This document shows, one piece after another, positions 7,836 to 17,031 of a DNA stretch of 64,000 bases. Position 1 is the stretch's first letter, and each line of letters opens with the position of its first letter. Under the pieces are notes generated by a model, which saw only the letters and a program-made list of their open reading frames with translations, did not search any database and was not told the origin of the DNA. The stretch comes from Gammaproteobacteria bacterium (lineage in GTDB: Bacteria > Pseudomonadota > Gammaproteobacteria > Enterobacterales > Alteromonadaceae), in NCBI GenBank assembly GCA_017302255.1, contig JAFLDV010000002.1, positions 124,001 to 188,000 of the forward strand, written 5' to 3'. A program made the position numbers and the translations under genes.

Positions 7836-8843
7836 GTGAGCAAATACATAAGAATAACGGATCCGAAATCAATAGACTCAACTAGCGTGTTAAGCCAAAC
7901 AACTGGCGACAACTAAGTAACAATTCAATTTTCCGAGACCGTTACGGACCACAAACTACTTCGACAAGTCGACGAGCTCTGCAAGTCAGCTGGCAATAAT
8001 CTATGCATTCGGTTCTACGGGCATTATCAAACAGGGTTTGATTGCAACATCCTGTCTTATTTGCCCAATGTTAAAAGCCTATCAGTGAATTGCCTGCGTT
8101 CGGTAAGCAACTTCGCAGCGCTACGAGAGCTGGAAAATATCGAAAAACTTAATGTCGGCATCGACGAACTTGATGAAAAGGACTTTCTTTCTTGGGAAAA
8201 TCTCAAGCAGGTATCATCCCTTTGTTTAGGCAGTTCACGAAAGAACAATGTCGACCTCAAGTATCTCGATGAGTATGCAAATGTCGAAAGTTTTTTTCTA
8301 AATGGACACAGCAAAAATATCGACGCAGTTGGAGCAATGTCGAGAGTGGCGGAACTATCACTGTCTATTTCTGCCAAGGCTTCCATAAGTTTTGTTAATC
8401 GGCTGGCGAAACTTCGCAAATTTAAGCTAGTTCTCGGTGGGCGCGACAATCTTGATGAAGTAACCAACTATGGGATCGAGGAGATTGAAATAGTTCGGGT
8501 GCGTGGGTTTAGTAGCTTCGGGAACTTAGGTGAGTTCAAGAAATTAAAGAAACTATTAATTGAAGACCAAATCCGGATTGAGGAGCTCAGGATCCCGAGT
8601 GAACTTCCCAATCTGGCCGAACTCAAGATTTTCAATTGCAAGACACTGTCCGTGCTCGAAGGACTTCACAATCTTGTGGCACTACAACATCTTCGTATCA
8701 ACATGACTGCAATCGAGTATTCCGATTTCATTAAGCAGAAACTCCCTAATTCATTAAAGATACTGGCGTTTTATACAAAGTCGGAAAAAAGTGACCTGGA
8801 GATTCGAAATAGTCTGGATAGGCTCGGTTATGTTGACCGATGA
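7836..8843 (+). pseudogene. Leucine-rich-repeat protein interrupted by an in-frame TAA
   Basis: The main open part encodes about 260 residues of degenerate leucine-rich repeats (for example LRELENIEKLNVGIDEL, LPNLAELKIFNC, LHNLVALQHLRINM). Its first ordinary start would be TTG at 8061 in mid-repeat, with no ribosome site. The same frame continues upstream without interruption to 7917 (codons reading NLCIRFYGHYQTGFDCN), then meets a TAA at 7914-7916, then is open again to a GTG at 7836 preceded by AGAGGG. The simplest reading is one gene of about 335 codons broken by a single nonsense codon at codon 27. LRR domains bind proteins; no further role is visible. Confidence 0.65.
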
Positions 8844-8910
8844 GTGGCTAGAGACACTTCGAACATTGCTTTTAACCTGAGTTATTTTGGTTGGTCGTAG
8901 TTCATCAACT

Positions 8911-9711
8911 TTAATGCGTTGCCATGCTAGGCGCGTCGGGCAGGGCCTGCAGCATCTCGTAGCGCTCGCCATTGAATTCATATCGTTCAATACGCTGAAA
9001 ATGTTCAACTTTAGTCGCATCGCTATTCTCTTCGCCGGAATGGTTTTCATCGACATTGGCTGGCGCGACATGGTCTTGGGTTTTCAGTTCAAGCGGCACG
9101 AGTTCAGAACTGGCCGTTATCGGACCGCTGCTTTGGCTCAGCACCACCAGCTCACTGCGGCTTTGCAAAGTATCCTCGCAATCTTGTGTACAGTTGGTGG
9201 CCCAGCGTTGCAGCTCGATGGTTTGGTTGAATACTAAGTTGAGGGCATTGTCCTTTGGCCAAAACAGCCACAATTCTTGGCGTTCTTCATCAAAGCTGAC
9301 ACCACGGTTACGCAGCTCTAGCACCAGCGCGACAGCGCGTAAACCGGGCTTTAGCGCATAAGGTGCCGAAGCTAGGCGAATTGCCCGAAGTTCGCCTTCA
9401 ACATCGAGCGGTACACTGCCATGGAGAGTGTCATGACGAGTGCCAGAACTGGCGCCATCAAGCGTGCGATTTGCAGCGCCCTGCGCTGTGGAATTCACAA
9501 GGCTCAACTGCAGTTGTTTCATGCCGTTGATTTCCAAGTTTGATACGCACACCAATAGCTGCGCGTCATTGTAAGTAGTGACGTTTAACTGCTCACTATA
9601 ATTTTCAGGGCATAAGGGGGGCGGCTCAACTGAATTAGGCTGCGCGAAAGCAAGCTTACTGAATATGGCGATAAACGCGAGTAACAGGCACTGGGTAAGT
9701 CGGTTTAGCAT
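8911..9711 (-). CDS. Exported protein of unknown function
   Basis: 266 residues from the ATG at 9711, which has AAGGA 7 nt upstream; the frame extends further but that part is not needed. The signal peptide is CLLLAFIAIFSKLAFA. The mature part has four Cys (LCPEN, LLVCVSN, TNCTQDC), suggesting disulfides, and an Asp/Glu-rich tail near the end. The mid-section (LRAVALVLELRNRGVSF, QELWLFWPKDNALNLVF) looks like a beta-sandwich. No known family recognised. Periplasmic or outer-surface location is inferred. Confidence 0.6.
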   Translation of the reverse strand: MLNRLTQCLLLAFIAIFSKLAFAQPNSVEPPPLCPENYSEQLNVTTYNDAQLLVCVSNLEINGMKQLQLSLVNSTAQGAANRTLDGASSGTRHDTLHGSVPLDVEGELRAIRLASAPYALKPGLRAVALVLELRNRGVSFDEERQELWLFWPKDNALNLVFNQTIELQRWATNCTQDCEDTLQSRSELVVLSQSSGPITASSELVPLELKTQDHVAPANVDENHSGEENSDATKVEHFQRIERYEFNGERYEMLQALPDAPSMATH

Positions 9712-9894
9712 TAGGCATCCTTGTCTAGTTGGAATTACTTTGCCACTTAGCACAGCGATTGCCAATAGTGGCATGGTTAAGGGCGGATTTTTGGACCTAA
9801 AACCAAAGGAACTTCCTTGCTAGAAATTGGGATTGCTTACACAGTAGACAAAAACACATAAAAAAGGTACAACCAAGCAAAAAGGAGTTTGGCT

Positions 9895-11625
9895 ATGGAT
9901 AAGATGCAGTTACTAGGGTTGATAATTGTCGGTGTGGCGATCGGTTTTGTGCTGATTCTTCGTGAGATGTTCAAATGGAATTCTGCGCTTAAACAAAAAG
10001 TAGAATCACTCACCGCCGAACAGGAAGAATTAAAGCAAGTTATTGATGACCGAGAAGCTTCGCTTGCAACCTCACGCGATTTAATTACTGAGCTAGAACA
10101 ACTTGTTGAAAAGATAAATAATGAAAACAATTCGCTCAGGCGTTTTATTCATATCCGAGACACTACGCAAGAGCTTGAACGGCTTAACTCCTTAATCGCG
10201 AAAAATGAAGCAGAAGCGAAGGACAAAATACGTAATATCCTCGCGGATGCGAATAGTGAAGCTGCTGATATTACTGAAAAAGCACGTATTTATGCTGAGA
10301 CCTTGAAACGAGAAACAAACGCTGATGTTAAAGCAAAACGAGAAAGGCTACAGTCAGCACTTGATGACGCCAATAGCCAAGCCGCCGCAATTATTAATCA
10401 AGCTCAGCAAAATGCAGAAAATATCGCAGGCGATGCCTATCGTGCTCTGCGCGAAGCAGACCGGCTTGAGCAAGTCATCGAAGCATTGAAGAACACTGTA
10501 AAAGGTTATGGCGATGCTCATCTGAAACCAACTTATGGCTTGTTAGACGAACTGGCCGAAATGTATGCATTTAAAGATGCAGGACAAGAACTTAAACGCG
10601 CCAGAGATCGCACTAAATTAATGGTGACATCTGAACGCGCTGCGACCTGCGATTATGTGGAAAAACACCGAGCTACTACGGCAATAAACTTTGTGATTGA
10701 TGCTTTTAATGGCAAGGTCGACTCAATTATCTCCCGATCAAAAACTGATAACTTTGGCAAGCTTGAGGCTGAAATCCGCGATGCCTTTGCGCTGGTGAAC
10801 CACAACGGCACAGCGTTTAGAAATGCACGCATTAGCGACGAGTACCTGCAAGCCAGAATTGAAGAGCTCAATTGGCTGACTGCCGTAAACTTAATCCGCG
10901 AACAGGAAAAAGAAGAGCAACGTCGAATTCGTGATCAAATCCGGGAAGAAGAAAAAGCTCGGCGTGAATATGAGCGTGCAATCAAAGAAGCAGAAAAAGA
11001 AGAAGCCGCGATTCAAAAAGCGTTAGAAAAATTACAAGTACAATTGGAAAAGGCTAGTGATGGCCAACGCGCTGAATTTGAGGCTAAATTGGCTGAGATG
11101 CAGCAGAAGTTAGTAGATGCTGAGGCGAAAAACCAACGTGCACTATCAATGGCTCAGCAAACTAAAACAGGGCATGTTTATGTCATTTCGAATCTAGGGT
11201 CGTTTGGTGAGAATGTATATAAAGTTGGCATGACACGCCGACTCGAACCTTTAGACCGAGTGAAAGAATTGGGTGATGCCAGCGTACCTTTCCCATTTGA
11301 TGTGCATGCGATGATTTGGAGCGAAGACGCACCAGCGCTTGAACGTGATTTACATCGATATTTCATGCGCGCACAACTCAACAAAGTGAATCCGCGCAAA
11401 GAGTTTTTCCGCTTGAGTATTAGCGATATCAAAACCCACATTGAAGGTCGGGGCCATGAAGCCGCTTGGACTCTGCAAGCGCAGGCAGCAGAATACCGAG
11501 AAACTTTAGAAATCGAAAAACGCATTACTGCAGATCCAGCGATAGCCGCTGAATGGACGCGGCATCAACTCGAAGTTGAAGCTGAGATGCTCAATGAAGA
11601 CGAAAATGATACTAATGGTGAGTGA
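9895..11625 (+). CDS. Membrane-anchored DUF4041 + GIY-YIG (T5orf172) nuclease, SNIPE-like
   Basis: 576 residues from the ATG at 9895 (AAAGGAG 8 nt upstream; the TTG at 9889 is too close). Residues 5-24 are a transmembrane helix (LLGLIIVGVAIGFVLIL). A long coiled coil covers roughly 30-200. DUF4041 lies at about 204-330 (YGDAHLKPTYGLLDELAEMY, NHNGTAFRNARI), followed by a second charged coiled coil. The C-terminal T5orf172-type GIY-YIG nuclease starts at GHVYVIS (426-432), with YKVGMTRR (442-449) and the catalytic-type Glu at E483 (ALERDLH). This architecture is the one I know as the anti-phage protein SNIPE, which cuts phage DNA during entry at the membrane. Its role here is inferred from architecture. 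Confidence 0.88.
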   Translation: MDKMQLLGLIIVGVAIGFVLILREMFKWNSALKQKVESLTAEQEELKQVIDDREASLATSRDLITELEQLVEKINNENNSLRRFIHIRDTTQELERLNSLIAKNEAEAKDKIRNILADANSEAADITEKARIYAETLKRETNADVKAKRERLQSALDDANSQAAAIINQAQQNAENIAGDAYRALREADRLEQVIEALKNTVKGYGDAHLKPTYGLLDELAEMYAFKDAGQELKRARDRTKLMVTSERAATCDYVEKHRATTAINFVIDAFNGKVDSIISRSKTDNFGKLEAEIRDAFALVNHNGTAFRNARISDEYLQARIEELNWLTAVNLIREQEKEEQRRIRDQIREEEKARREYERAIKEAEKEEAAIQKALEKLQVQLEKASDGQRAEFEAKLAEMQQKLVDAEAKNQRALSMAQQTKTGHVYVISNLGSFGENVYKVGMTRRLEPLDRVKELGDASVPFPFDVHAMIWSEDAPALERDLHRYFMRAQLNKVNPRKEFFRLSISDIKTHIEGRGHEAAWTLQAQAAEYRETLEIEKRITADPAIAAEWTRHQLEVEAEMLNEDENDTNGE

Positions 11626-11935
11626 AGATAGTTTTGCCAGCAAGCAATTGCGGGAATCTAAATTTAGCTGAGAACCCAGAGAAAGTTATATCTCTATCTA
11701 GCCTTGTTCCCAAAAACCTCTTGCTGTTTTTGAATTGCTGTTTTATTTTAGTTATTAAGACGTTACAGCAGTAATAAGTTGCCGGAAAAGGAAGTTTGGC
11801 CGTTATGAGATTTGCGCTTTAGTCCTGAGATCTCTAACAACATCCTTCTATTTTTCATGTTTGACTTCAGATTTATTCGTCTCAAATCGCATTAGAGTTG
11901 ATGCCGCAAGTTATTGGCTGACAAATGGAAATTGA
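11626..11935. other. Intergenic stretch, nothing identified
   Basis: About 310 bp between the DUF4041 nuclease and the HEPN gene. I see no open frame, no strong terminator hairpin and no repeat. It presumably contains the HEPN gene promoter. Confidence 0.5.
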
Positions 11936-12478
11936 ATGACTAATCAAAAACAAGAAAGCCAGCTCTGCCCTCAGACAATTTTCAATATTGCTATTGGTGA
12001 TGCTGAAAGGCTATTAGACATGTTTGACAACCTTCCTAGCGAGCAACACAAAGAAAACGAAGTACTTAAACGTGCCGCTTATGTGATGACGTTTACTGCA
12101 TGGGAAAGCTTTTTTGAATGTTGGATTGAACAGCAAGTCTCAAAACGCTTGGAACCTTTAAATGACGGCTTTGCTTCGAATTATATTCAAGCTCGTCTAA
12201 AAAATTCAATTTCGCGTTTACATAACCCAACAAGTGCCAAAGTAAAAGAACTCACCAAAGAGTACCTCCAGCAAGATGTAACAGAAAGTTGGAAGTGGGC
12301 TAATTTTCAACAAAAAACCGCTTGCGAGTATTTGGATAAGCTGATGTCACGTCGGGGCGGTTTGGTACACCAAGCCCGCATTAGCAACGATCCAAAACAT
12401 CCTCACGCCGTCAAACGCGATGATGTGGACAAAGCGATAAGGTTTTTGAAAGGGTTAGTAGGTGCGATGGTTGTATGA
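11936..12478 (+). CDS. HEPN-domain protein, candidate RNase
   Basis: 180 residues, mostly helical. Near the C-terminus is RRGGLVHQA: R140-x4-H145, the HEPN ribonuclease signature (Rx4-6H). With the earlier AAYVMTFTAWESFFECWIE helix and WKWANFQQKTACEYLDKLMSRRG it fits the RiboL-PSP-HEPN/MAE_28990-like group. HEPN proteins of this size are usually RNases or RNA-binding toxins in defence and toxin-antitoxin loci. There is no MNT-type nucleotidyltransferase antitoxin beside it. It lies 159 bp before the ATPase gene on the same strand and may belong to the same transcription unit. RNase activity is an inference from the motif. Confidence 0.75.
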   Translation: MTNQKQESQLCPQTIFNIAIGDAERLLDMFDNLPSEQHKENEVLKRAAYVMTFTAWESFFECWIEQQVSKRLEPLNDGFASNYIQARLKNSISRLHNPTSAKVKELTKEYLQQDVTESWKWANFQQKTACEYLDKLMSRRGGLVHQARISNDPKHPHAVKRDDVDKAIRFLKGLVGAMVV

Positions 12479-12637
12479 ATTGGATTAGTTTGGCGTAAGT
12501 AAAGATTAACTATGATACGCAAAAGGCAAGAGTTCATCCGATAATTTTTGGAAAGTTACGTGATATTAAATCCATTAAATGGATACTAAATAAATTTCAA
12601 ATTAACAATATTGTAAAGTTAAAATTGGTTTTAAAAT

Positions 12638-14170
12638 ATGGATAAGATAAGAATAAAAAACTTAAGATCGATCAATGATAGTGGTTATATAGAACTTAAA
12701 AGCATAAATATTGCTGTTGGATGCAACAGCTCAGGGAAAAGTACGTTTCTAAGAACGTTTCCGTTATTAAGGCAAAGCACTGAGAAAAAAACGAGGGGGC
12801 CTATTCTATGGAGTGGGAATACAATTGACTTTGACAGCTTTGAAACAGCTGTCAACTCAATTGATGATAACGGAAAGGAGAAAAATATAGAATTTTTGTT
12901 TGTTCTCAACATAAATAATTCAGACAGATTCAATGTAAGTCAGGACAAAGAACAAATTAAGATTGAATGTAATGTATGCATTTCCAAAAATAAAGTTGGC
13001 CGCGGCTGTCATACATCAAAATACTCCGTAAATCTTTATGGTCATGAAATTGAATTTATTTTTGATGAAGATGGCACGATAATTAGCTGCAAGTCTGAAA
13101 AGCTCACATGGGAGCTTAAAAAGAATGATTTAAAATATCAAGTTACCAATACTGATAGTTTGCTTCCTATATTTCATGTGGATAGATATCTATTCCTAAA
13201 TAAAGAACAAGATGAAAAAAATATAACATCTATTGTTTTTAAGCAATTGCTGACAATATTCAAAGGAATTAGTGGTAGCAAAAGTGATGATAAAACTCAT
13301 AGATTAGTGAGAAACTTTCTTTCAAAATACAGGTCGGCCGAAGAAAGGATGCATTTATTAAAACTAACAAGATCCACGTCGAAATGGAAAAATCATTTTA
13401 GGAATGAGCATGTTCCAGACTTTGATTTTATATCTGGGTTGGCGGATTTACATTTTGTGATGGAAAGGAGCTATTACGTAAATCAAGAAATTACGAGAGT
13501 ATTAAATGGTGTAAGGTACTTCGCACCACTCAGGACAACAGCTCAACGTTACTATAGATATCAAGATCTCTCTGTAGATGAAATTGATAGTAAAGGTGAT
13601 AATTTAGGCATGTTTCTATCAAACATTAATAGGAATAAAAAGAAGCAGTTAGATGAATGGACTAAGGAGCATTTTGGCTTTGTTATTAATCATGATTACT
13701 CTGGTGGGCATGTTTCAATATTTATTCAAAATTCAACGACAGGTCTTCAGAATAATATAGCAGATGTCGGATTTGGTTATTCCCAAGTACTGCCAATAAT
13801 TGTTCAATTGTGGTCTATTTCTTCTGGGTATGAAAACTCGTTAAGTAGAGCCAAGAGAGACAGTTATATTTATGTGATAGAGCAACCCGAACTGCATTTG
13901 CACCCAAAAATGCAGGCAATGATAGCTTCAGTATTTGGTGCATCAATTAGTTTAGCTAAAAAAAATGATATAAATTTGAAATTTATCATAGAGACTCACA
14001 GTACATCTATTATATCGAAGCTTGGTGAGCTAACTTGTTCTGGTGAAATCGAGAAAGATTCAATATCGATACTGCTATTTGAAGAGGGAAATGGAGAAAG
14101 AATACGATTTTCAAAATTTGATGATCAAGGATTTTTAACAGACTGGCCAATCGGTTTTCTTGAGTACTAA
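12638..14170 (+). CDS. AAA/ABC-type ATPase (AAA_15/AAA_21 class) of a probable defence pair
   Basis: 510 residues. Walker A is GCNSSGKST (28-36). Walker B is YVIEQPELHLHP (412-423) with the Glu-rich form typical of OLD/AAA_15/RecF-like ATPases. A His switch/D-loop region follows (ETHS, 452-455), preceded by the signature-like ADVGFGYSQVLPI. The middle is a long insertion with coiled-coil character. It has no TOPRIM domain of its own; the gene 2 nt downstream supplies a candidate. This organisation resembles AriA of PARIS or GajA-like modules without being clearly either. Codon use and base composition are much more AT-rich than the flanks, suggesting transfer. The ribosome site is weak. Confidence 0.85.
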   Translation: MDKIRIKNLRSINDSGYIELKSINIAVGCNSSGKSTFLRTFPLLRQSTEKKTRGPILWSGNTIDFDSFETAVNSIDDNGKEKNIEFLFVLNINNSDRFNVSQDKEQIKIECNVCISKNKVGRGCHTSKYSVNLYGHEIEFIFDEDGTIISCKSEKLTWELKKNDLKYQVTNTDSLLPIFHVDRYLFLNKEQDEKNITSIVFKQLLTIFKGISGSKSDDKTHRLVRNFLSKYRSAEERMHLLKLTRSTSKWKNHFRNEHVPDFDFISGLADLHFVMERSYYVNQEITRVLNGVRYFAPLRTTAQRYYRYQDLSVDEIDSKGDNLGMFLSNINRNKKKQLDEWTKEHFGFVINHDYSGGHVSIFIQNSTTGLQNNIADVGFGYSQVLPIIVQLWSISSGYENSLSRAKRDSYIYVIEQPELHLHPKMQAMIASVFGASISLAKKNDINLKFIIETHSTSIISKLGELTCSGEIEKDSISILLFEEGNGERIRFSKFDDQGFLTDWPIGFLEY

Positions 14171-14172
14171 AA

Positions 14173-15255
14173 ATGATATTTTCCCTCAATTTTAAAGTAA
14201 CCGATCTTAAATCGATCGATAATATCCCTGTTATCGGTTTTATAGAGTTTATATCTGAAAAGATTAAAAAAGGAGAACATGTATTTATCGGTTCTATTGA
14301 ATTATTCAAAGGGCTATCGGTTTTCCCAGGTATTTCACAAGCAGCTAGTAAAATTTTTTCTACGCACAGTAGAAATTTAGCTTTTATGGGTGAGTTTAGA
14401 AACTTTGATAAATGCTGTGAAGTTAAATACATAGATGAAGATAAAATATTTCCTTATGATGAAATTTATAATATTCTTAATTTAAAAAAAATTATTTTAG
14501 AAAGGTTGTGGGGTTATTATTTTTCAGAGAGTGTAATGGTCTTTGAACACTTTCTAGAAAAGGATATTTACACAAAGGTATTTAACCTGGTTTCGTCATT
14601 TAGAGGTGATAATTTTATTGTTAATTTTTCTGTTAGGCATGGTGGGGGTAATGACACTGCTAATGTTGCGGAGTATGAATTTAACAATAGGCATAATGTG
14701 TTTTGTATTTGTGATAGCGACATTAAACACCTTAACTCTAATGTTGGACAAACTGCAAAAAATGTTAAGAAGAAATTTGAGGAAAATAACAGGAATAATT
14801 TCTATTTAATACTTGGTGTGCATGAAGTGGAAAACATTATCCCAAGTGCAATATATGAGCAGACAGCAAGGAATGAACAATCTTTAACTGTAGAGTTTAT
14901 GAAGTATATGGAGAATAACTTTCCTGATCATTTGTTATGTTATGATATTAAGGATGCTCATACTTACGAAAATGTTTTTTGCATTGATAATGAATTTTCA
15001 CGATTTTGGAAGCCGGTATATGTTGGCTTTGTTGGTGCGGATGAAATAAATAGAATTAAATTAGAGTATGAGAGCGGCGCTGATAATATAAGGCTGCTTC
15101 CGAAATTGAGTGGCTTATGTAAAAAGGCTAAAGAAAATTTTCTGGAAAAGAAAAGTAATGATGTCTGTGTTTCACTACGTATAATGGCTCAGTGGGATTT
15201 GCTCTATTGTTTTATGTTAGAGTTTCTAGTTTCATCAAGGCCAATTAGGATATAG
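14173..15255 (+). CDS. TOPRIM-like (DUF4435-like) candidate nuclease partner of the ATPase
   Basis: 360 residues, starting 2 nt after the ATPase stop, so translation is probably coupled. The N-terminal ~110 residues are unrecognised. Then come VMVFEHFLEKDIYTKVF (E125/E129, D131), FCICDSDIKHLN (D181-S-D183) and GVHEVENIIPS (E218, E220, N221). This spaced E...DxD...HxxEN pattern is what I associate with TOPRIM-like DUF4435 proteins such as AriB of PARIS. The C-terminal ~130 residues are not assigned. Strong AT bias (10 G/C of 60 at 14461-14520). Nuclease activity and the pairing are inferences; the family call is tentative. Confidence 0.6.
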   Translation: MIFSLNFKVTDLKSIDNIPVIGFIEFISEKIKKGEHVFIGSIELFKGLSVFPGISQAASKIFSTHSRNLAFMGEFRNFDKCCEVKYIDEDKIFPYDEIYNILNLKKIILERLWGYYFSESVMVFEHFLEKDIYTKVFNLVSSFRGDNFIVNFSVRHGGGNDTANVAEYEFNNRHNVFCICDSDIKHLNSNVGQTAKNVKKKFEENNRNNFYLILGVHEVENIIPSAIYEQTARNEQSLTVEFMKYMENNFPDHLLCYDIKDAHTYENVFCIDNEFSRFWKPVYVGFVGADEINRIKLEYESGADNIRLLPKLSGLCKKAKENFLEKKSNDVCVSLRIMAQWDLLYCFMLEFLVSSRPIRI

Positions 15256-15387
15256 TGTTCTATGTTTTCATTGAATTATTAGAACGGAAGTGTGTTCACT
15301 GTATTTATATTTTCAGTCACCCAGTTGTCGAAAAAGATGTTTTAAATAGTGTCATTCTGCCCTTCGCAGAACTCAGGGTGTAAGGCA

Positions 15388-15417
15388 GGCAAAGTGCAAA
15401 CTCGTTTGCACTTTGCC
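15388..15417 (-). terminator. Hairpin after ilvA
   Basis: A perfect 13-bp inverted repeat, GGCAAAGTGCAAA around loop CTCG, 10 bp after the ilvA stop. No T-run follows on the minus strand, so it may be a Rho-dependent or processing hairpin. It also lies between the convergent defence genes and ilvA. Confidence 0.6.
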
Positions 15418-15426
15418 ATCACAGTT

Positions 15427-17031
15427 TCACCCCGCCGTCAAAAACGTCTGATAAGCGCTATTGCCGCTCACTAGCTGATACGGATATCCCAAGGCATCCA
15501 AATGCCCTTCAATGTCTGCAGGATTTGCAATTTCAAAGCCTGCCAACACATCGCCAGTTGCAGCGCCGTGGTTGCGGTAGTGGAAGAGCGTGATGTTCCA
15601 TTTCTCGCCGAGGGTGTTGAGGAAGTTCATCAACGCCCCTGGGTATTCAGGGAAGTTAAATTGGTAGACTTGCTCTTGCACTAAGCGCGGTGGCATGCCG
15701 CCAATCATGTAACGCACGTGCAGTTTGGCGAGTTCGTCGTCGGATAAATCTTGGAACTCGTAGCCGGCGTTTTGCAGTGCTTGGGTCACTTGTTTGAGCT
15801 CTTCTGCGCCGTTTCGAAGTTTAATGCCGACAAAAATATGCGCTTTGTGGTCGGACGCATAACGATAGTTAAACTCGGTAATGGCGCGGCCACCTAGGGT
15901 TTCGCAGAACCTACGGAAACTGCCTTTTTCTTCGGGGATGGTGACGGCAAATACCGCTTCTTTTTTCTCACCAAGTTCGCAGCGCTCCGACACATAACGC
16001 AAGGTGTCGAAATTCAAATTCGCGCCGGAAAGCACCGCGGCAAATTTTTGGCTGTGATCAGCATTCGCTGCGTATTTTTTAAGGCCAGCTAGCGCCAATG
16101 CGCCAGCCGGTTCGGCGACAGCACGCAGATCTTCAAAAATATCTTTGATGGCGGCACAAATCTCATCGCTAGAAACTGTGACGACTTCGTCGCAGTAAAG
16201 CTGCGCGAGTTTGAAGTTCTCGCTGCCAATGCGTTTGACCGCAACGCCATCGGCAAATAAACCAACCCGTGGCAAGGTCACTGGCGCGCCGTTTAATAGC
16301 GCCACTTCCAAACAGTTGGCGTCATCTGGCTCTACGCCAATCACCCGCACGTTTGGCAGCACCGCTTTAATGTATACCGCCATGCCAGCAAGCAAACCAC
16401 CGCCGCCAACTGGAATAAACACGGCGTCCAAGGTCGCATCTTGCGTTAATAACTCTTTGGCGACAGTGCCTTGGCCAGCAATCACATCGGCATCATCAAA
16501 CGGTGGAATGTACACCGCGCCTTCGTTGGCTGCGAGTTCGATGGCAAAGCGGTTCGCTTCATCAAAGGCGGTGCCGTGTAACATCACATGGCCGCCGCGC
16601 GCTTTCACTGCGGCGATTTTGATTTCTGGCGTGGTGATAGGCATCACAATAGTCGCGGCAAGGCCAAGCTTGCTGGCGGACATCGCCACGCCTTGCGCAT
16701 GGTTACCCGCCGACGCACACACTACTTTCGCGCTTGGATTGGCGAGCGCCACTTTATGCAGTTTATGAAAAGCGCCGCGTAGCTTAAACGAATACACCGG
16801 CTGATGATCTTCGCGCTTGAGCAGCACTTGATGGCCAAGACGCTGCGACAATTTGCTCATCGCCTGCAGCGGTGTTTCCACCGCGGCTTGATAGACTGGC
16901 GATAATAAAATCTCGCGCAAATACTGCTGCTGCAGGCTTTGCGCTTCCAGCGCTGACAGGGCGCTTAGCGGATAATCGGCATGGCGTAGCGGTAACAGCG
17001 ACGCCGAATTGACTGCAGTCATACTCATCAT
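15427..17031 (-). CDS. ilvA: Threonine deaminase (threonine ammonia-lyase), biosynthetic
   Basis: 534 residues, a little longer than the E. coli enzyme (514). It converts threonine to 2-oxobutanoate, the first step toward isoleucine, in the cytoplasm with PLP. The PLP lysine lies in [11 protein letters not shown]. The Gly-rich phosphate loop is [10 protein letters not shown]. Two C-terminal ACT-like regulatory domains begin around residue 340 ([20 protein letters not shown] and [20 protein letters not shown]) and normally give isoleucine feedback inhibition. The start overlaps the ilvD stop by 4 bp (ATGA), so translation is coupled. Last gene of the ilvLGMDA operon. Confidence 0.97.
   Translation of the reverse strand: MMSMTAVNSASLLPLRHADYPLSALSALEAQSLQQQYLREILLSPVYQAAVETPLQAMSKLSQRLGHQVLLKREDHQPVYSFKLRGAFHKLHKVALANPSAKVVCASAGNHAQGVAMSASKLGLAATIVMPITTPEIKIAAVKARGGHVMLHGTAFDEANRFAIELAANEGAVYIPPFDDADVIAGQGTVAKELLTQDATLDAVFIPVGGGGLLAGMAVYIKAVLPNVRVIGVEPDDANCLEVALLNGAPVTLPRVGLFADGVAVKRIGSENFKLAQLYCDEVVTVSSDEICAAIKDIFEDLRAVAEPAGALALAGLKKYAANADHSQKFAAVLSGANLNFDTLRYVSERCELGEKKEAVFAVTIPEEKGSFRRFCETLGGRAITEFNYRYASDHKAHIFVGIKLRNGAEELKQVTQALQNAGYEFQDLSDDELAKLHVRYMIGGMPPRLVQEQVYQFNFPEYPGALMNFLNTLGEKWNITLFHYRNHGAATGDVLAGFEIANPADIEGHLDALGYPYQLVSGNSAYQTFLTAG

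Noticed and set aside
8057-8467. Minus-strand 136-codon frame
   Set aside because: Serine-rich shadow of the LRR gene; no start signal.
16211-16768. Long plus-strand frame inside ilvA
   Set aside because: Antisense shadow of a certain gene; low-complexity Ala/Ser/Pro composition.
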